Positions 26,193 to 34,947 of a DNA stretch of 64,000 nucleotides are shown piece after piece. Made by a program: the position numbers and the translations under genes. The stretch spans positions 185,245 to 249,244 of the forward strand of contig NZ_JBEQWH010000003.1 in NCBI RefSeq assembly GCF_047501175.1, in the 5' to 3' direction. The DNA is from Methanoprimaticola sp047501175 (GTDB lineage: Archaea; Thermoplasmatota; Thermoplasmata; Methanomassiliicoccales; Methanomethylophilaceae). Each line of letters opens with the position of its first letter. The first letter of the stretch is position 1. The notes below the pieces were generated by a model. The model did no database searches. It was not told the origin of the DNA and worked only from the letters and a program-made list of their open reading frames with translations.

Positions 26193-27457
26193 TGTCTCAC
26201 CGACTCCATGAACCCTGTGAAAACGGTCTCCAGCCTGGAGATCGCATCGTCATCGTGCGCTATGGACACGAAGCAGTCCTCCAGCGCGGAGGGCGCCAGG
26301 TACACTCCGTTGTCCAGGGCGTACCTGAACATCCTGCCGAACATCTGACGGTCGGCCTTCTCCGCATCGGACCCGTTCCTCACCTCGGTAGGTCCGAAGT
26401 ACACCGCGAACATGGACCCGACCGAGTTCACGCATCCCTGGACGCCGTTGTCCCGCATTGAGTCGCGGATCGCGCCGACGAGACGGTCGCTCCTGTCCTC
26501 CAGCTTCCTGTAGTTGTCATCGGACTCCATGAGCCCGATCTGTGCCAGACCGGCCGCCGCGGAGACCGGGTTCCCTGCGAACGTCCCTGCGACGTAGACA
26601 GGACCCTGCGGTGCCACGAGCTCCATGATCTCCCTCTTCCCGCAGAACGCCCCGGCCGGGAACCCGCCTCCGATGACCTTCCCGAGGGTGGTCATATCCG
26701 GGGTGACCCCGTAGCGCTTCTGGGCGCCTCCGTCCGAGAGGCGGAACCCGTTGATGACCTCGTCGAAGATCAGGACCACATCGTTCTCGGAGGTGATCTT
26801 CCTGACCTCCTCCAGGTATCCCTTCTCGGGGGGCACCACTCCGACGTTGCCCAATGCGGGCTCCATGATGACGCATGCGATGTCCCTGTCCTTCTCGAGG
26901 AGGTCGCTCATCATCTGCGCATCGTTGTATTCGACGGTGCGGGTGTACTGGGTGGCCCCCTGGGGGACGCCCTTGGAGGAGGGCATCCCCTCGGCGGAAC
27001 CGGACCCGGCCTTCACCAGGACGGCATCGTGGGCGCCGTGGAACCCTCCGTTCATCTTGACGACGCCGTTCCTCCCGGTGAATCCGCGGGCCGTGCGGAT
27101 GGCGTGCATCGTCGCCTCCGTACCGGAGCATGACAGGCGAGCCATGTCGGCGGAGGGGAGGTTCGTCGTGAGCTTCCTCAGGAGCTCCAGCTCCGGTTCG
27201 GACGGGGCCCCGTACACGGTCCCCTTCGAGAGCTGCTCCCTGACCGCGTCCATGACGACAGGGTGGGAGTGCCCGGTGATGAGGGGGCCGTAGGCCATGC
27301 ACAGGTCTATGTACTCGTTGCCGTCGACATCCGTGACGATGCATCCCTCCCCCTTCGATATGAACAGGGGGTTTGGCTCGAACTTCCTCACAGGGCTGCT
27401 GACCCCGCCCGGCGTGATGCGGGACGATTCTGAGTACAATCTCGCGGATCCGTCCAT
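26189..27457 (-). CDS. hemL: Glutamate-1-semialdehyde 2,1-aminomutase
   Basis: 422 residues. A PLP enzyme that converts glutamate-1-semialdehyde to 5-aminolevulinate in the C5 pathway. It has SRITPGGVSSPVR at the N-terminus, SCSGTEATMHAIRTAR, VLIFDEVINGFRLS and the PLP lysine in TTLGKVIGGGFPAGAF. It starts four bases after the hemB stop and overlaps hemC. Confidence 0.97.
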   Translation of the reverse strand: MDGSARLYSESSRITPGGVSSPVRKFEPNPLFISKGEGCIVTDVDGNEYIDLCMAYGPLITGHSHPVVMDAVREQLSKGTVYGAPSEPELELLRKLTTNLPSADMARLSCSGTEATMHAIRTARGFTGRNGVVKMNGGFHGAHDAVLVKAGSGSAEGMPSSKGVPQGATQYTRTVEYNDAQMMSDLLEKDRDIACVIMEPALGNVGVVPPEKGYLEEVRKITSENDVVLIFDEVINGFRLSDGGAQKRYGVTPDMTTLGKVIGGGFPAGAFCGKREIMELVAPQGPVYVAGTFAGNPVSAAAGLAQIGLMESDDNYRKLEDRSDRLVGAIRDSMRDNGVQGCVNSVGSMFAVYFGPTEVRNGSDAEKADRQMFGRMFRYALDNGVYLAPSALEDCFVSIAHDDDAISRLETVFTGFMESVRQ

Positions 27458-27461
27458 GGTA

Positions 27462-28430
27462 TCAAAGCATCCTCGCCATGTCCTCGGCGAAATATGTGAT
27501 TATTATGTCCGCCCCGGCACGCTTGATGCCGACGAGCGATTCCTTCATTATGCGCTCCTCGTCGACCCATCCGTTCGCCGCGGCGGCCTTGATCATCGAG
27601 AACTCTCCCGACACCTGGTACGCCGCGAGGGGCAGGTCGAACGTGTTGGCGGCGTCCCTTATGATGTCCAGGTAGGGTCCCGCGGGCTTGACCATGATCA
27701 TGTCCGCACCCTCGGCGATGTCGAACTCGATCTCGCGCATCGCCTCCTTCCTGTTGCCCCATGCCATCTGGTATCCGGCACGGTCCCCCTGTCCGGGTGC
27801 CGACTCGGCGATGTCCCTGAACGGCCCGTAGTACGCGGACTGGTACTTGGCGCTGTACGCCATTATGGGCACTCCCTTGAACCCCGCATCGTCGAGGGCC
27901 GTGCGGATGGCGGCGACCTGGCCGTCCATCATCCCGCTGGGTGCGATTATGTCCGCACCGGCCTCCGCCTGGGATACGGCGGTCTTGGCGTAGAGCTCGA
28001 TGGTCTCGTCGTTCTTGACGCATCCGCATCCGTCCAGGAGTCCGCAGTGACCGTGGTCGGTGTACTCGCACAGGCAGAGGTCGGCGATCACCAGAAGGTC
28101 TGAGTTCTCCTTCAGGCCCTCGATGGCCTTCTGGACCACTCCATCCCTCTCGTATGCGCCGGACCCGACCGCATCCTTATGGGAGGGCACGCCGAACACG
28201 AGGACGGAGCTGACCCCGCTCTCCTGTATGCCGCTGGCGATCCCGTCGTACCCGCTCAGGGGGTGCGTGGGGATGCCGGGCATCGAATCCGTGTATTTGG
28301 TGTCAGATATGTTCGCGTCGAAGAACATCGGCAGAACCAGTTCGTCGGGATGGATGCGGGTCTCGCACACGAGGTTTCTGATCTTCTTGTCCTGCCTCAG
28401 CCTCCTGAGGCGCACTTCGGGGTACATCAT
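27462..28430 (-). CDS. hemB: Porphobilinogen synthase (5-aminolevulinate dehydratase)
   Basis: About 322 residues. It condenses two 5-aminolevulinates to porphobilinogen. A zinc-type metal site is visible in the cysteine cluster DLCLCEYTDHGHCGLL. The two Schiff-base lysines are in YSAKYQSAYYGPFRD and MVKPAGPYLD. I placed the start at the ATG at 28430, which overlaps the hemA stop (ATGA) and leads into YPEVRLRRLR, the normal start; another ATG follows at 28427. Confidence 0.96.
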   Translation of the reverse strand: MMYPEVRLRRLRQDKKIRNLVCETRIHPDELVLPMFFDANISDTKYTDSMPGIPTHPLSGYDGIASGIQESGVSSVLVFGVPSHKDAVGSGAYERDGVVQKAIEGLKENSDLLVIADLCLCEYTDHGHCGLLDGCGCVKNDETIELYAKTAVSQAEAGADIIAPSGMMDGQVAAIRTALDDAGFKGVPIMAYSAKYQSAYYGPFRDIAESAPGQGDRAGYQMAWGNRKEAMREIEFDIAEGADMIMVKPAGPYLDIIRDAANTFDLPLAAYQVSGEFSMIKAAAANGWVDEERIMKESLVGIKRAGADIIITYFAEDMARML

Positions 28431-29668
28431 TGCGAATCCTCCAGTCCGAAAAGCTCGGCCGCGGCGTTGCATGTCTCCATGCGGTCGTCGCGGGAGGCCT
28501 CTCTCAAATTCTTGTAAAGTTCGGCGGTGATCTTGCTGACCATCGCCCTTGAAAGGTCATCCAGAAGCTCCGAGGTCTCCGTGGAGCCCATGCGGGAGCG
28601 TGCCGTCTCGAGCTCGTGCTCGCGGATCCCCGCGAGCTTCAGGCCGATCTGCCTGATGATCTCGTTCGCGTACTGCTCCTTCTGCTCCGCGGCGATCTTC
28701 GCGAGCTCCTCGGTTATTATCTTCTCCGCCGAGGCTATCTCCGTCTTGCGGCGCTCGACGTTCTTCATCGCTATGGACTCGAGGGAGTCCATGTTCTCGA
28801 GTTTTACGTTGGGGATGTCCGACACCGCGTCCTCGGTGTTGCGGGGGATGCTGACATCGATGATCAGCAGGGGCCTGTCCGGCCTGGTGGCCATCGCCTC
28901 CGATACGTGGGAGCACTTCAGGACCGCATGCGGGGCCCCGGTCGCCACCAGGACGACATCGGAATCGGACACGGCATCGGTCATGCGCGCCATGCTCACG
29001 GCCTTCCCCCCGAGCTCGTCGGCGAGCTCGATGGCACGGCTGTACGTACGGTTGGAGACGATGACGGTCCCGAGGTTCTTGCCCACCAGGTTCTTCGCGA
29101 TGACGGACGCTATGTCGCCCGCACCGAGGATGGTGACCCCTTTGCCTCCGAGGTCCCCTATCCTGCTCTCGGCGAGCTCCACGGCCGCCGATCCCACGGA
29201 CACGGCACCCTTGTTGAGGGCGGTCTCGGTCCTGACCCTCTTCCCGACGGCCATCGCCTTGTCGAAGAGGCGGGTGAGCATCCCATTGACGTGCCCGGCC
29301 GCCTTCGCCGCTATATAGGACTCGCGTACCTGGTGCTGGATCTGGTCCTCGCCCACGATAAGGGAGTCCAATCCGCATACCACACGGAATAGGTGACGGA
29401 TCGAATCCTTGTCCTCCAGTATGTACGAGATGTTCGTGGAGGGGACGATCGTCCTGATCATGGAATCGAAATAGGATTTGACCGCGACATTGTCCGTCGT
29501 GGCGGCGTACACCTCGAAGCGGTTGCAGGTCCTGACCACCACGTACTCCCTGACAACGGTCATCGTGGGCAGACGCCTGGCGGCCTCCTCCTCGAGGCTG
29601 GGGACCACGTCGTTCAGGGCCGCGGTTCCTCCCGCGGACGTGTGGGTCACATGCATGCTGACTATCAT
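28427..29668 (-). CDS. hemA: Glutamyl-tRNA reductase
   Basis: 413 residues. It reduces glutamyl-tRNA(Glu) to glutamate-1-semialdehyde with NADPH, the first step of the pathway. The catalytic cysteine is in VVVRTCNRFEVYAAT, GLDSLIVGEDQIQHQVR is the family signature, and VTILGAGDIASVIAKNL is the NADPH loop. The C-terminal helices form the dimerisation arm. Its ATG overlaps the sirC stop. Confidence 0.97.
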   Translation of the reverse strand: MIVSMHVTHTSAGGTAALNDVVPSLEEEAARRLPTMTVVREYVVVRTCNRFEVYAATTDNVAVKSYFDSMIRTIVPSTNISYILEDKDSIRHLFRVVCGLDSLIVGEDQIQHQVRESYIAAKAAGHVNGMLTRLFDKAMAVGKRVRTETALNKGAVSVGSAAVELAESRIGDLGGKGVTILGAGDIASVIAKNLVGKNLGTVIVSNRTYSRAIELADELGGKAVSMARMTDAVSDSDVVLVATGAPHAVLKCSHVSEAMATRPDRPLLIIDVSIPRNTEDAVSDIPNVKLENMDSLESIAMKNVERRKTEIASAEKIITEELAKIAAEQKEQYANEIIRQIGLKLAGIREHELETARSRMGSTETSELLDDLSRAMVSKITAELYKNLREASRDDRMETCNAAAELFGLEDSQ

Positions 29669-30282
29669 TCCAATCCGCCCCTCCTCAATGCCAGGCCCCT
29701 AGCCTCCACGGACCTCCCCTCCCTGAGGAGATCCCAGATCTCGGCATCGGCCAGGACGTTCGCGAGGAACTCGGCCCTCTTGGGCTGGGTGTCTATCCTG
29801 TCGCGGATGTCCTTCCTCAGCTCCACCAGCAGAGCCAGCATCTCGTCGTACGAGGGATCGAGCATCTCGTCGATCCTCTCGATCACGTAAGGGGGGAACG
29901 CGGGAACCCTTCCCTCGGAGGACACGCACACCGTCCATCCGTCGCGATGGATGGTCGACGGTATCAGCACGTCGCCGCCGCCGTGGGCCGAGTTGGTCAT
30001 TATTCCGCGGGACATGGACGTGTCGCGGATCATATCATTGAGCGAATGGACGGACGTCGCCGCGACCACGATGTCGGAACCCTCGATGTACCTCAGGACA
30101 TTGTCCCTGTCGATGCTGTCTATGAACACCTCCTCGGCAATGTCTCTCAGCTCGGGCATGACCTCCTCGGCGACCACCCTGATCCTGAACCCGTCGAAAT
30201 GACGGCACTTGCGCAGAGCCACCCTCCCTCCGCCGAACACCGTCACGAGACGGTTCCGGGGCGAAAGCAGGATGGGGGACAT
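29665..30282 (-). CDS. sirC: Precorrin-2 dehydrogenase (siroheme synthase N-terminal type)
   Basis: About 205 residues. It oxidises precorrin-2 to sirohydrochlorin with NAD. The N-terminal SPRNRLVTVFGGGRVALRK contains the GGGxVA nucleotide loop typical of Met8p/CysG-N proteins, followed by DIVVAATSVHSLND and the helical C-terminal domain. I chose the ATG at 30282, where the protein begins as in the family; a GTG at 30297 is open too. It is the first gene of the seven-gene tetrapyrrole operon. Confidence 0.9.
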   Translation of the reverse strand: MSPILLSPRNRLVTVFGGGRVALRKCRHFDGFRIRVVAEEVMPELRDIAEEVFIDSIDRDNVLRYIEGSDIVVAATSVHSLNDMIRDTSMSRGIMTNSAHGGGDVLIPSTIHRDGWTVCVSSEGRVPAFPPYVIERIDEMLDPSYDEMLALLVELRKDIRDRIDTQPKRAEFLANVLADAEIWDLLREGRSVEARGLALRRGGLE

Positions 30283-30326
30283 CTCAATCGTTTCCACTCG
30301 CTCACTCCGGTCGTGGATTGAATTGG

Positions 30327-30336
30327 TTATATTTTA
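30327..30336 (-). promoter_or_regulatory. TATA box for the tetrapyrrole operon
   Basis: TAAAATATAA on the minus strand, about 25 bases before the expected transcript start near 30306 and 30-45 bases before the candidate sirC starts. Confidence 0.55.
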
Positions 30337-30458
30337 TTGTCATCTGCATCCAACTGCGTAATCGTGTTACTCATGCGTCCAAAACATGTTAAAACACCCT
30401 TAAAACCGCATATCGGCCCCTGTCACCTTCAAATACGGCCCACCTGAATCCATCGTCC

Positions 30459-30989
30459 ATGGAGTTCAATGCCGACCCCGGGATCATGGAAGAGAACGGT
30501 CAGATCTGGTTCCCATGCGACTACGCTAGGATAAGGTGGTGGGCCACGGAGGGGAAGTGCGCCATCGTCAGACCGGGGCTCCCGCCGTCCCGTTCGGCGG
30601 AGCTCGGGTTCGACCGGGACGTCTTCTGGACCTACGTCGGACACCTGCCCAAGGAGACCTGCGACAGGATATTCGCGGAATGGGTCGTGGGAAGGCCCGA
30701 CCTGGGGATCGCCGTCACCGCTTCCAAGCTGGAGGTGGCCCTCAACGGGTATTACGAGCTCCTCGGAGGGACCGACCTGGGGGCCGGTTCGAATCTGACA
30801 GACCTCATGGGACAGGGCGAGATGCGGGCCGCCCGCGAGCAGTTCTCCTCGAGGAGCCCGTCATTCTCCATCCTATCGACCAAGGAGCGCGCACCGTTCG
30901 TCACCGATTCCCCGGACGGACTGTCGTCCATCGCCGAGACCTGCGAGAACATAGGCCCGATGAAGAGGTCCATATACTACAAGGGCTGA
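30459..30989 (+). CDS. Hypothetical protein, 176 residues
   Basis: I do not recognise a family. The protein is soluble, with several tryptophans near the N-terminus (IWFPCDYARIRWWATEGK) and a helical middle (LPKETCDRIFAEWVVG). No signal peptide or membrane helix. It is a single gene between the divergent tetrapyrrole operon and fprA, followed by a clear hairpin. Codon use is like its neighbours, so it is probably real. Confidence 0.6.
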   Translation: MEFNADPGIMEENGQIWFPCDYARIRWWATEGKCAIVRPGLPPSRSAELGFDRDVFWTYVGHLPKETCDRIFAEWVVGRPDLGIAVTASKLEVALNGYYELLGGTDLGAGSNLTDLMGQGEMRAAREQFSSRSPSFSILSTKERAPFVTDSPDGLSSIAETCENIGPMKRSIYYKG

Positions 30990-31012
30990 CACCGCCCGGG
31001 ACCTGGGGTTAA

Positions 31013-31030
31013 CGGGAGTTCCAACTCCCG
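31013..31030 (+). terminator. Hairpin after the 30459 gene
   Basis: CGGGAGTT-CC-AACTCCCG, a perfect 8-base stem 24 bases past the stop at 30989. Confidence 0.55.
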
Positions 31031-31076
31031 CCCCCGTCCGCCATTATCTTAACTGCGTGGATCCGATTCGGCCGTC

Positions 31077-32288
31077 ATGATGTCCAACGACGCGGCCGTA
31101 TCCATCGGGGACGGCGTATACTGGATAGGCGGCGATGACCGCACAGCGACCATATTCGAGGGGGCGTTCCCCATACCCGAAGGGGTCTCGTACAACTCCT
31201 ACCTGATCTCGTCCAAGGACACCACGTGCCTCCTGGACACCGTCGACGCCTCCATAGCGTCGAAGTTCTGGAAGAACCTCCGCACCACCATGGGCGACAG
31301 GAAGCTCGACTACCTGGTGATCAACCACATGGAGCCGGACCACGGGGCATGCATAACCCAGGTCCTGGAGGCGTGGCCGGACGTGACCGTCGTCGGCAAC
31401 TCGAAGACGTTCACCATGCTGGAGAACTTCTACCACGTGGTCCCGAAGAACAGGATGGAGGTGAAGGAGGGGGACACGCTGACCATCGGCGACCATGTGC
31501 TGAAGTTCTACTTCGCGGTGATGGTCCATTGGCCGGAGGTCATGTTCACCTACGACGAGACCACGAGGATGCTCTTCTGCGCGGATGCCTTCGGAACGTT
31601 CAAGGCGATGTCCGGCGCCCTCTACGCGGACGAGATGGACTTCGACAGGGACTACCTCGAGGAGGCCAGGAGATACTACTCCAACATCGTCGGGAAGTAC
31701 GGGTCCAAGGTCCAGGCGGTCCTCGGGAAGCTGAAGGACGTCCCCATCGAGATGCTCTGCCCCCTCCACGGACCGATATGGAGGAGGGACCTCGGATACA
31801 TAATCGGGAAGTACGACCTCTGGAGCAGGTACGAGCCTGAGGACAAAGGGGTCATGATCGCATACACCTCCGTGTACGGGAACACCGGAGTGGTCGCCGA
31901 GAAGCTCGCCCACCTCCTGAAGGAGCGCGGGGTGTCCAACGTCGTGGTGCACAGCATGACCACGGAGCACACGTCCTATGCGGTGTCCGATGCGTTCAGG
32001 TTCTCCAACATAGTGTTCGCCGCGACCACGTACAACAACAACCTCCATCCGACAATGTCCGCCACCCTCGAGGACATGGAGAACATGGCCGTCCAGAACA
32101 GGAGGTACTCGGTCATCGGGAACGGGTCCTGGGCGCCTCAGGCCGACCGCCTCATCGAGGAGCGCGTGTCGAAGATGAAGGACATGACCAAGGTCGGGGA
32201 GACGCTGGTCATCAAGTCATCCCTCGCACCGGAGCAGATCCCGGAGCTGGAGAAGCTCGCCGACGACATCGCCGCTTCGATGCGGTGA
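31077..32288 (+). CDS. fprA: A-type flavodiiron protein (F420H2 oxidase type)
   Basis: 403 residues. It reduces oxygen to water, in methanogens with electrons from F420H2. The N-terminal lactamase-like domain carries the diiron ligands in NHMEPDHG, further ligands around VHWPEVMFTY and FCADAFGTF, and the last histidine in LCPLHGPIWR. The C-terminal flavodoxin domain starts at about residue 260 (IAYTSVYGNTGVVAEKLA) and binds FMN. Two ATGs in a row (31077, 31080) serve as start. Together with catalase it suggests real exposure to oxygen. Confidence 0.93.
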   Translation: MMSNDAAVSIGDGVYWIGGDDRTATIFEGAFPIPEGVSYNSYLISSKDTTCLLDTVDASIASKFWKNLRTTMGDRKLDYLVINHMEPDHGACITQVLEAWPDVTVVGNSKTFTMLENFYHVVPKNRMEVKEGDTLTIGDHVLKFYFAVMVHWPEVMFTYDETTRMLFCADAFGTFKAMSGALYADEMDFDRDYLEEARRYYSNIVGKYGSKVQAVLGKLKDVPIEMLCPLHGPIWRRDLGYIIGKYDLWSRYEPEDKGVMIAYTSVYGNTGVVAEKLAHLLKERGVSNVVVHSMTTEHTSYAVSDAFRFSNIVFAATTYNNNLHPTMSATLEDMENMAVQNRRYSVIGNGSWAPQADRLIEERVSKMKDMTKVGETLVIKSSLAPEQIPELEKLADDIAASMR

Positions 32289-32433
32289 TGGGAAACGCGG
32301 GGAGACCCGCACCTTCCTTCTCTTCAGAACATAAGCACATTGCTACAGAAGCACCCCCGGAACATGCATCATCGTGTTGGAGGTGATACAGGGCCGAGGG
32401 GTAACAGGTTTCGAAAAGGTTTCTTTAGGTCCG

Positions 32434-34359
32434 TCACTCGTCGTCGGACCCGGACCTGACCTTCACGGCCATGCCCTTCTTCATCGACCCCATCTCGAAC
32501 GCGGTGAGGAACGCCCTCCCGGTCGCCACGGGCCTGTCATCGGGATCGGTGACTATGACCTCCTCCATCGGCCTGATGTCGGGGTCGCACTCCAGCACGA
32601 ACTGGCTGAACGCGTTCCTTCCCTCGGAGACGAACGGGACGGCATCGGCCATGACCTTGACCCTCATGTAGGGGGCCGGCACCGCCCCCACGATCCTCTT
32701 CGCGCCCTCCATCCTGAGGGTGTAGAACCCGTCCCCGGCCCTCATGGAGAGGACGTGCTCCCCATCGGAGATCACGTTGCGTATCTTGCCGGTCTTCTTC
32801 GAGGTCACGAGCTCGATCCTTCCCCTGAAGAGGGCATCCGCGGCCTCGATGCCGAACTGGTAGCGGGCGACCGCCTTCGCACGGATTAGGTCCGCATTCA
32901 CGTCCTCCCCATCGACATCGGGGACCTGATCGTACTCGATGGACTCCTTGAACTTGGACATCAGGAAGTCCTGGGCGAGCGTCTCGATGGCCTCGGTCGT
33001 CTCCCTGTCCGCAATCTCCGGGAACAGGGACTGGGCTAGAGGGTACATCTCGTCGAGCTCGGCAGGGACGGGACCCCACGGGGACATGACGACCGGCGTG
33101 TATCCCGCACGCCTCGCCTTCGCGAACTCCTCAGCGTAAGGTCTGCTGTACGGCTTCCCGGACGATTCCGGGAACACGGCCGCCTTGTCGGTCTCGGGGA
33201 TGTAGCGCTCGTTGAGCCTCCTCATGTACCTGAGGTATCCCGGCCTCGACCTGGACTCGGGCCCGGTGTAGAACACGGCGCCCTCGCGACTGATCGGGTC
33301 GTAGATCTCCATCAAGTCCTGCCACTCCCTCAGCCTCCTGAGGCCGTCGAGCAGGGCGGGATGGGAACGGCACCTGATCTCGGCGAGCTCCCAGAGCCTT
33401 CCCTCCTTGAGATACCTCTTGACGAGGGCGAGCTCCTGGGTGATCTGGTAGAGGTTGTGCTCCGCGATCAGCTTGGTGCGCTCCTTGGGCTTCATCTTCC
33501 TGAGGTCCTGGAGCGTGTGTCCCCTACATGCGGGGCATCCGCAGTCGAGGGTCTGCATGTCCTGGAGGCGGAAGGTCCCGTCGAGGAACATCATCCTGTC
33601 GTCCCTGGCGAACTTCGCATAGGATGCGGAGTCGAAGAGGTCGCACCCCATCAGCGTGGCCAATGCGAGGATCATGGGGTGCCCGGCACCGAACAGATGG
33701 ACCGGACGGGAGGGGTTGAGCCCCTTCTTGGAGGCCATCACGACGTCCACGAGCTCGGCGTACCTGTACTGCTCCATCAGGGGGACGACGCCTCCGACGG
33801 GGTGGACGTCTACGTCCATGGATGCCATGGCCGATGCGCTGTACTCCCTCAGGTCGGTGTAGACCGATCCCTGGACGACACCGTTTATCATCATGTCGCC
33901 CTTCATCTCGCAGGCCTTCTGCGTCCTCTCCAGGGTGGTCTCCAGCGAGTGCTTGGTCTTCTCATAGGACCAGTCCGGTTCGGTGAACACGTCCAGAACG
34001 GTGCCTATGTCCGTCCCTATGGACTTCTGGAACTCGACGATCTCCTCGTTCGTGACCTCGACCTCGCCGTACATGTGGCTCTGGAAGGTCCCCGAGTCGG
34101 TCATGATGACGCCCGGGAAATCGAGCATCTCGTGGAGCCCGACGGCCTGGGCGGTCTCCTTCAGGTCCTTGTTGTTCCTGATGATGTACGAGTTGGTGAT
34201 CAGGGCGTTGAATCCGAACGTGTCGTGGAGCTCCCTGGGAGGGACCGTGCAGATCTTCGGGTTTACGACGGGGAGAAGGGCGGGGGTCTCGACGACCTTG
34301 TCGCCGACGGTGAATTTGCCTATCCTGGCGAGCCCGTCCCTCCGGATTATCTCAAACAT
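32434..34359 (-). CDS. tgtA: Archaeosine tRNA-guanine transglycosylase
   Basis: 641 residues. It exchanges guanine 15 of archaeal tRNAs for preQ0, the first step to archaeosine. The catalytic domain has the substrate motif MTDSGTFQSHMYG, the nucleophile region INGVVQGSVYTDLRE, and the zinc site CGCPACRGH with a later histidine. About residues 380-560 are the archaeal-specific linker and C2 domain, and the C-terminal 75 residues form a PUA domain (RIVGAVPAPYMRVKVMADAV region and FLTAFEMGSMKKGMAVKV). Full length, with a single clear ATG. Confidence 0.95.
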   Translation of the reverse strand: MFEIIRRDGLARIGKFTVGDKVVETPALLPVVNPKICTVPPRELHDTFGFNALITNSYIIRNNKDLKETAQAVGLHEMLDFPGVIMTDSGTFQSHMYGEVEVTNEEIVEFQKSIGTDIGTVLDVFTEPDWSYEKTKHSLETTLERTQKACEMKGDMMINGVVQGSVYTDLREYSASAMASMDVDVHPVGGVVPLMEQYRYAELVDVVMASKKGLNPSRPVHLFGAGHPMILALATLMGCDLFDSASYAKFARDDRMMFLDGTFRLQDMQTLDCGCPACRGHTLQDLRKMKPKERTKLIAEHNLYQITQELALVKRYLKEGRLWELAEIRCRSHPALLDGLRRLREWQDLMEIYDPISREGAVFYTGPESRSRPGYLRYMRRLNERYIPETDKAAVFPESSGKPYSRPYAEEFAKARRAGYTPVVMSPWGPVPAELDEMYPLAQSLFPEIADRETTEAIETLAQDFLMSKFKESIEYDQVPDVDGEDVNADLIRAKAVARYQFGIEAADALFRGRIELVTSKKTGKIRNVISDGEHVLSMRAGDGFYTLRMEGAKRIVGAVPAPYMRVKVMADAVPFVSEGRNAFSQFVLECDPDIRPMEEVIVTDPDDRPVATGRAFLTAFEMGSMKKGMAVKVRSGSDDE

Positions 34360-34407
34360 GACGGTTCCGATAGCAGGGACCTTATTAAACGTGGCTGTCG
34401 GAGCCGC

Positions 34408-34451
34408 GCGGGCATGCCCGCAGGTATCGGGGCCCCGCAGAGGGGGCCCCG
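34408..34451 (-). terminator. Two GC hairpins after the 34463 gene
   Basis: A perfect palindrome GCGGGCATGCCCGC (34408-34421) and a 9-base stem CGGGGCCCC/GGGGCCCCG (34428-34451) fill the space between the end of the 34463-34867 gene and the start of tgtA. Confidence 0.55.
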
Positions 34452-34462
34452 TGGAGAAGCGG

Positions 34463-34867
34463 TCAGTTGATGACGTCGATCTGGTTCTTGTTCTCGTCAG
34501 CGAAGACCTTGGCTATGGCGTTCTTCATGATGGTGTCCGGGACGTCCTCGACCCATTCCCTCTTCCAGTCCAGGGTGGGCCTTCCGAACTTGATCATGGT
34601 CGTCGATCCGAAGTCGCAGGACTCCTCCGCCTCGAGCATCTTGATCTGGAGCCCGTCGATGATTTCCGGGATCGCGCGCCCGTTGATCCTGACATCCCTC
34701 GCACCGTCCGTGACGGTCTCCTTGAATGCGCAGGAGATGTCCCCCATCTGCATCTCGAAGATCAGGTCGCGGATGTACTGGGCCATGACGGCGTTCGTCC
34801 TCCTTCTGATCGTGGGGTCTGAGGGATCCTCTTCCGGATGCATGTACTCGATGTTGATCATCGCCAT
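34463..34867 (-). CDS. Conserved hypothetical protein with thioredoxin-like pattern
   Basis: 134 residues, soluble. The segment ARDVRINGRAIPEIIDGL resembles the DUF2703/thioredoxin-like pattern in which a strand and an NGR/PxEII turn follow a cysteine-bearing helix. The match is weak and from memory. Helical N-terminus (NAVMAQYIRDLIFEMQMG). Transcribed toward tgtA but separated from it by hairpins. Confidence 0.6.
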   Translation of the reverse strand: MAMINIEYMHPEEDPSDPTIRRRTNAVMAQYIRDLIFEMQMGDISCAFKETVTDGARDVRINGRAIPEIIDGLQIKMLEAEESCDFGSTTMIKFGRPTLDWKREWVEDVPDTIMKNAIAKVFADENKNQIDVIN

Positions 34868-34947
34868 GCACCGACATAGGTCAACGCCGTTAAAACATGT
34901 CGGTCGACCCCGTGCCGGTTATATCCCCTCCGGACCATGACCCTGTG

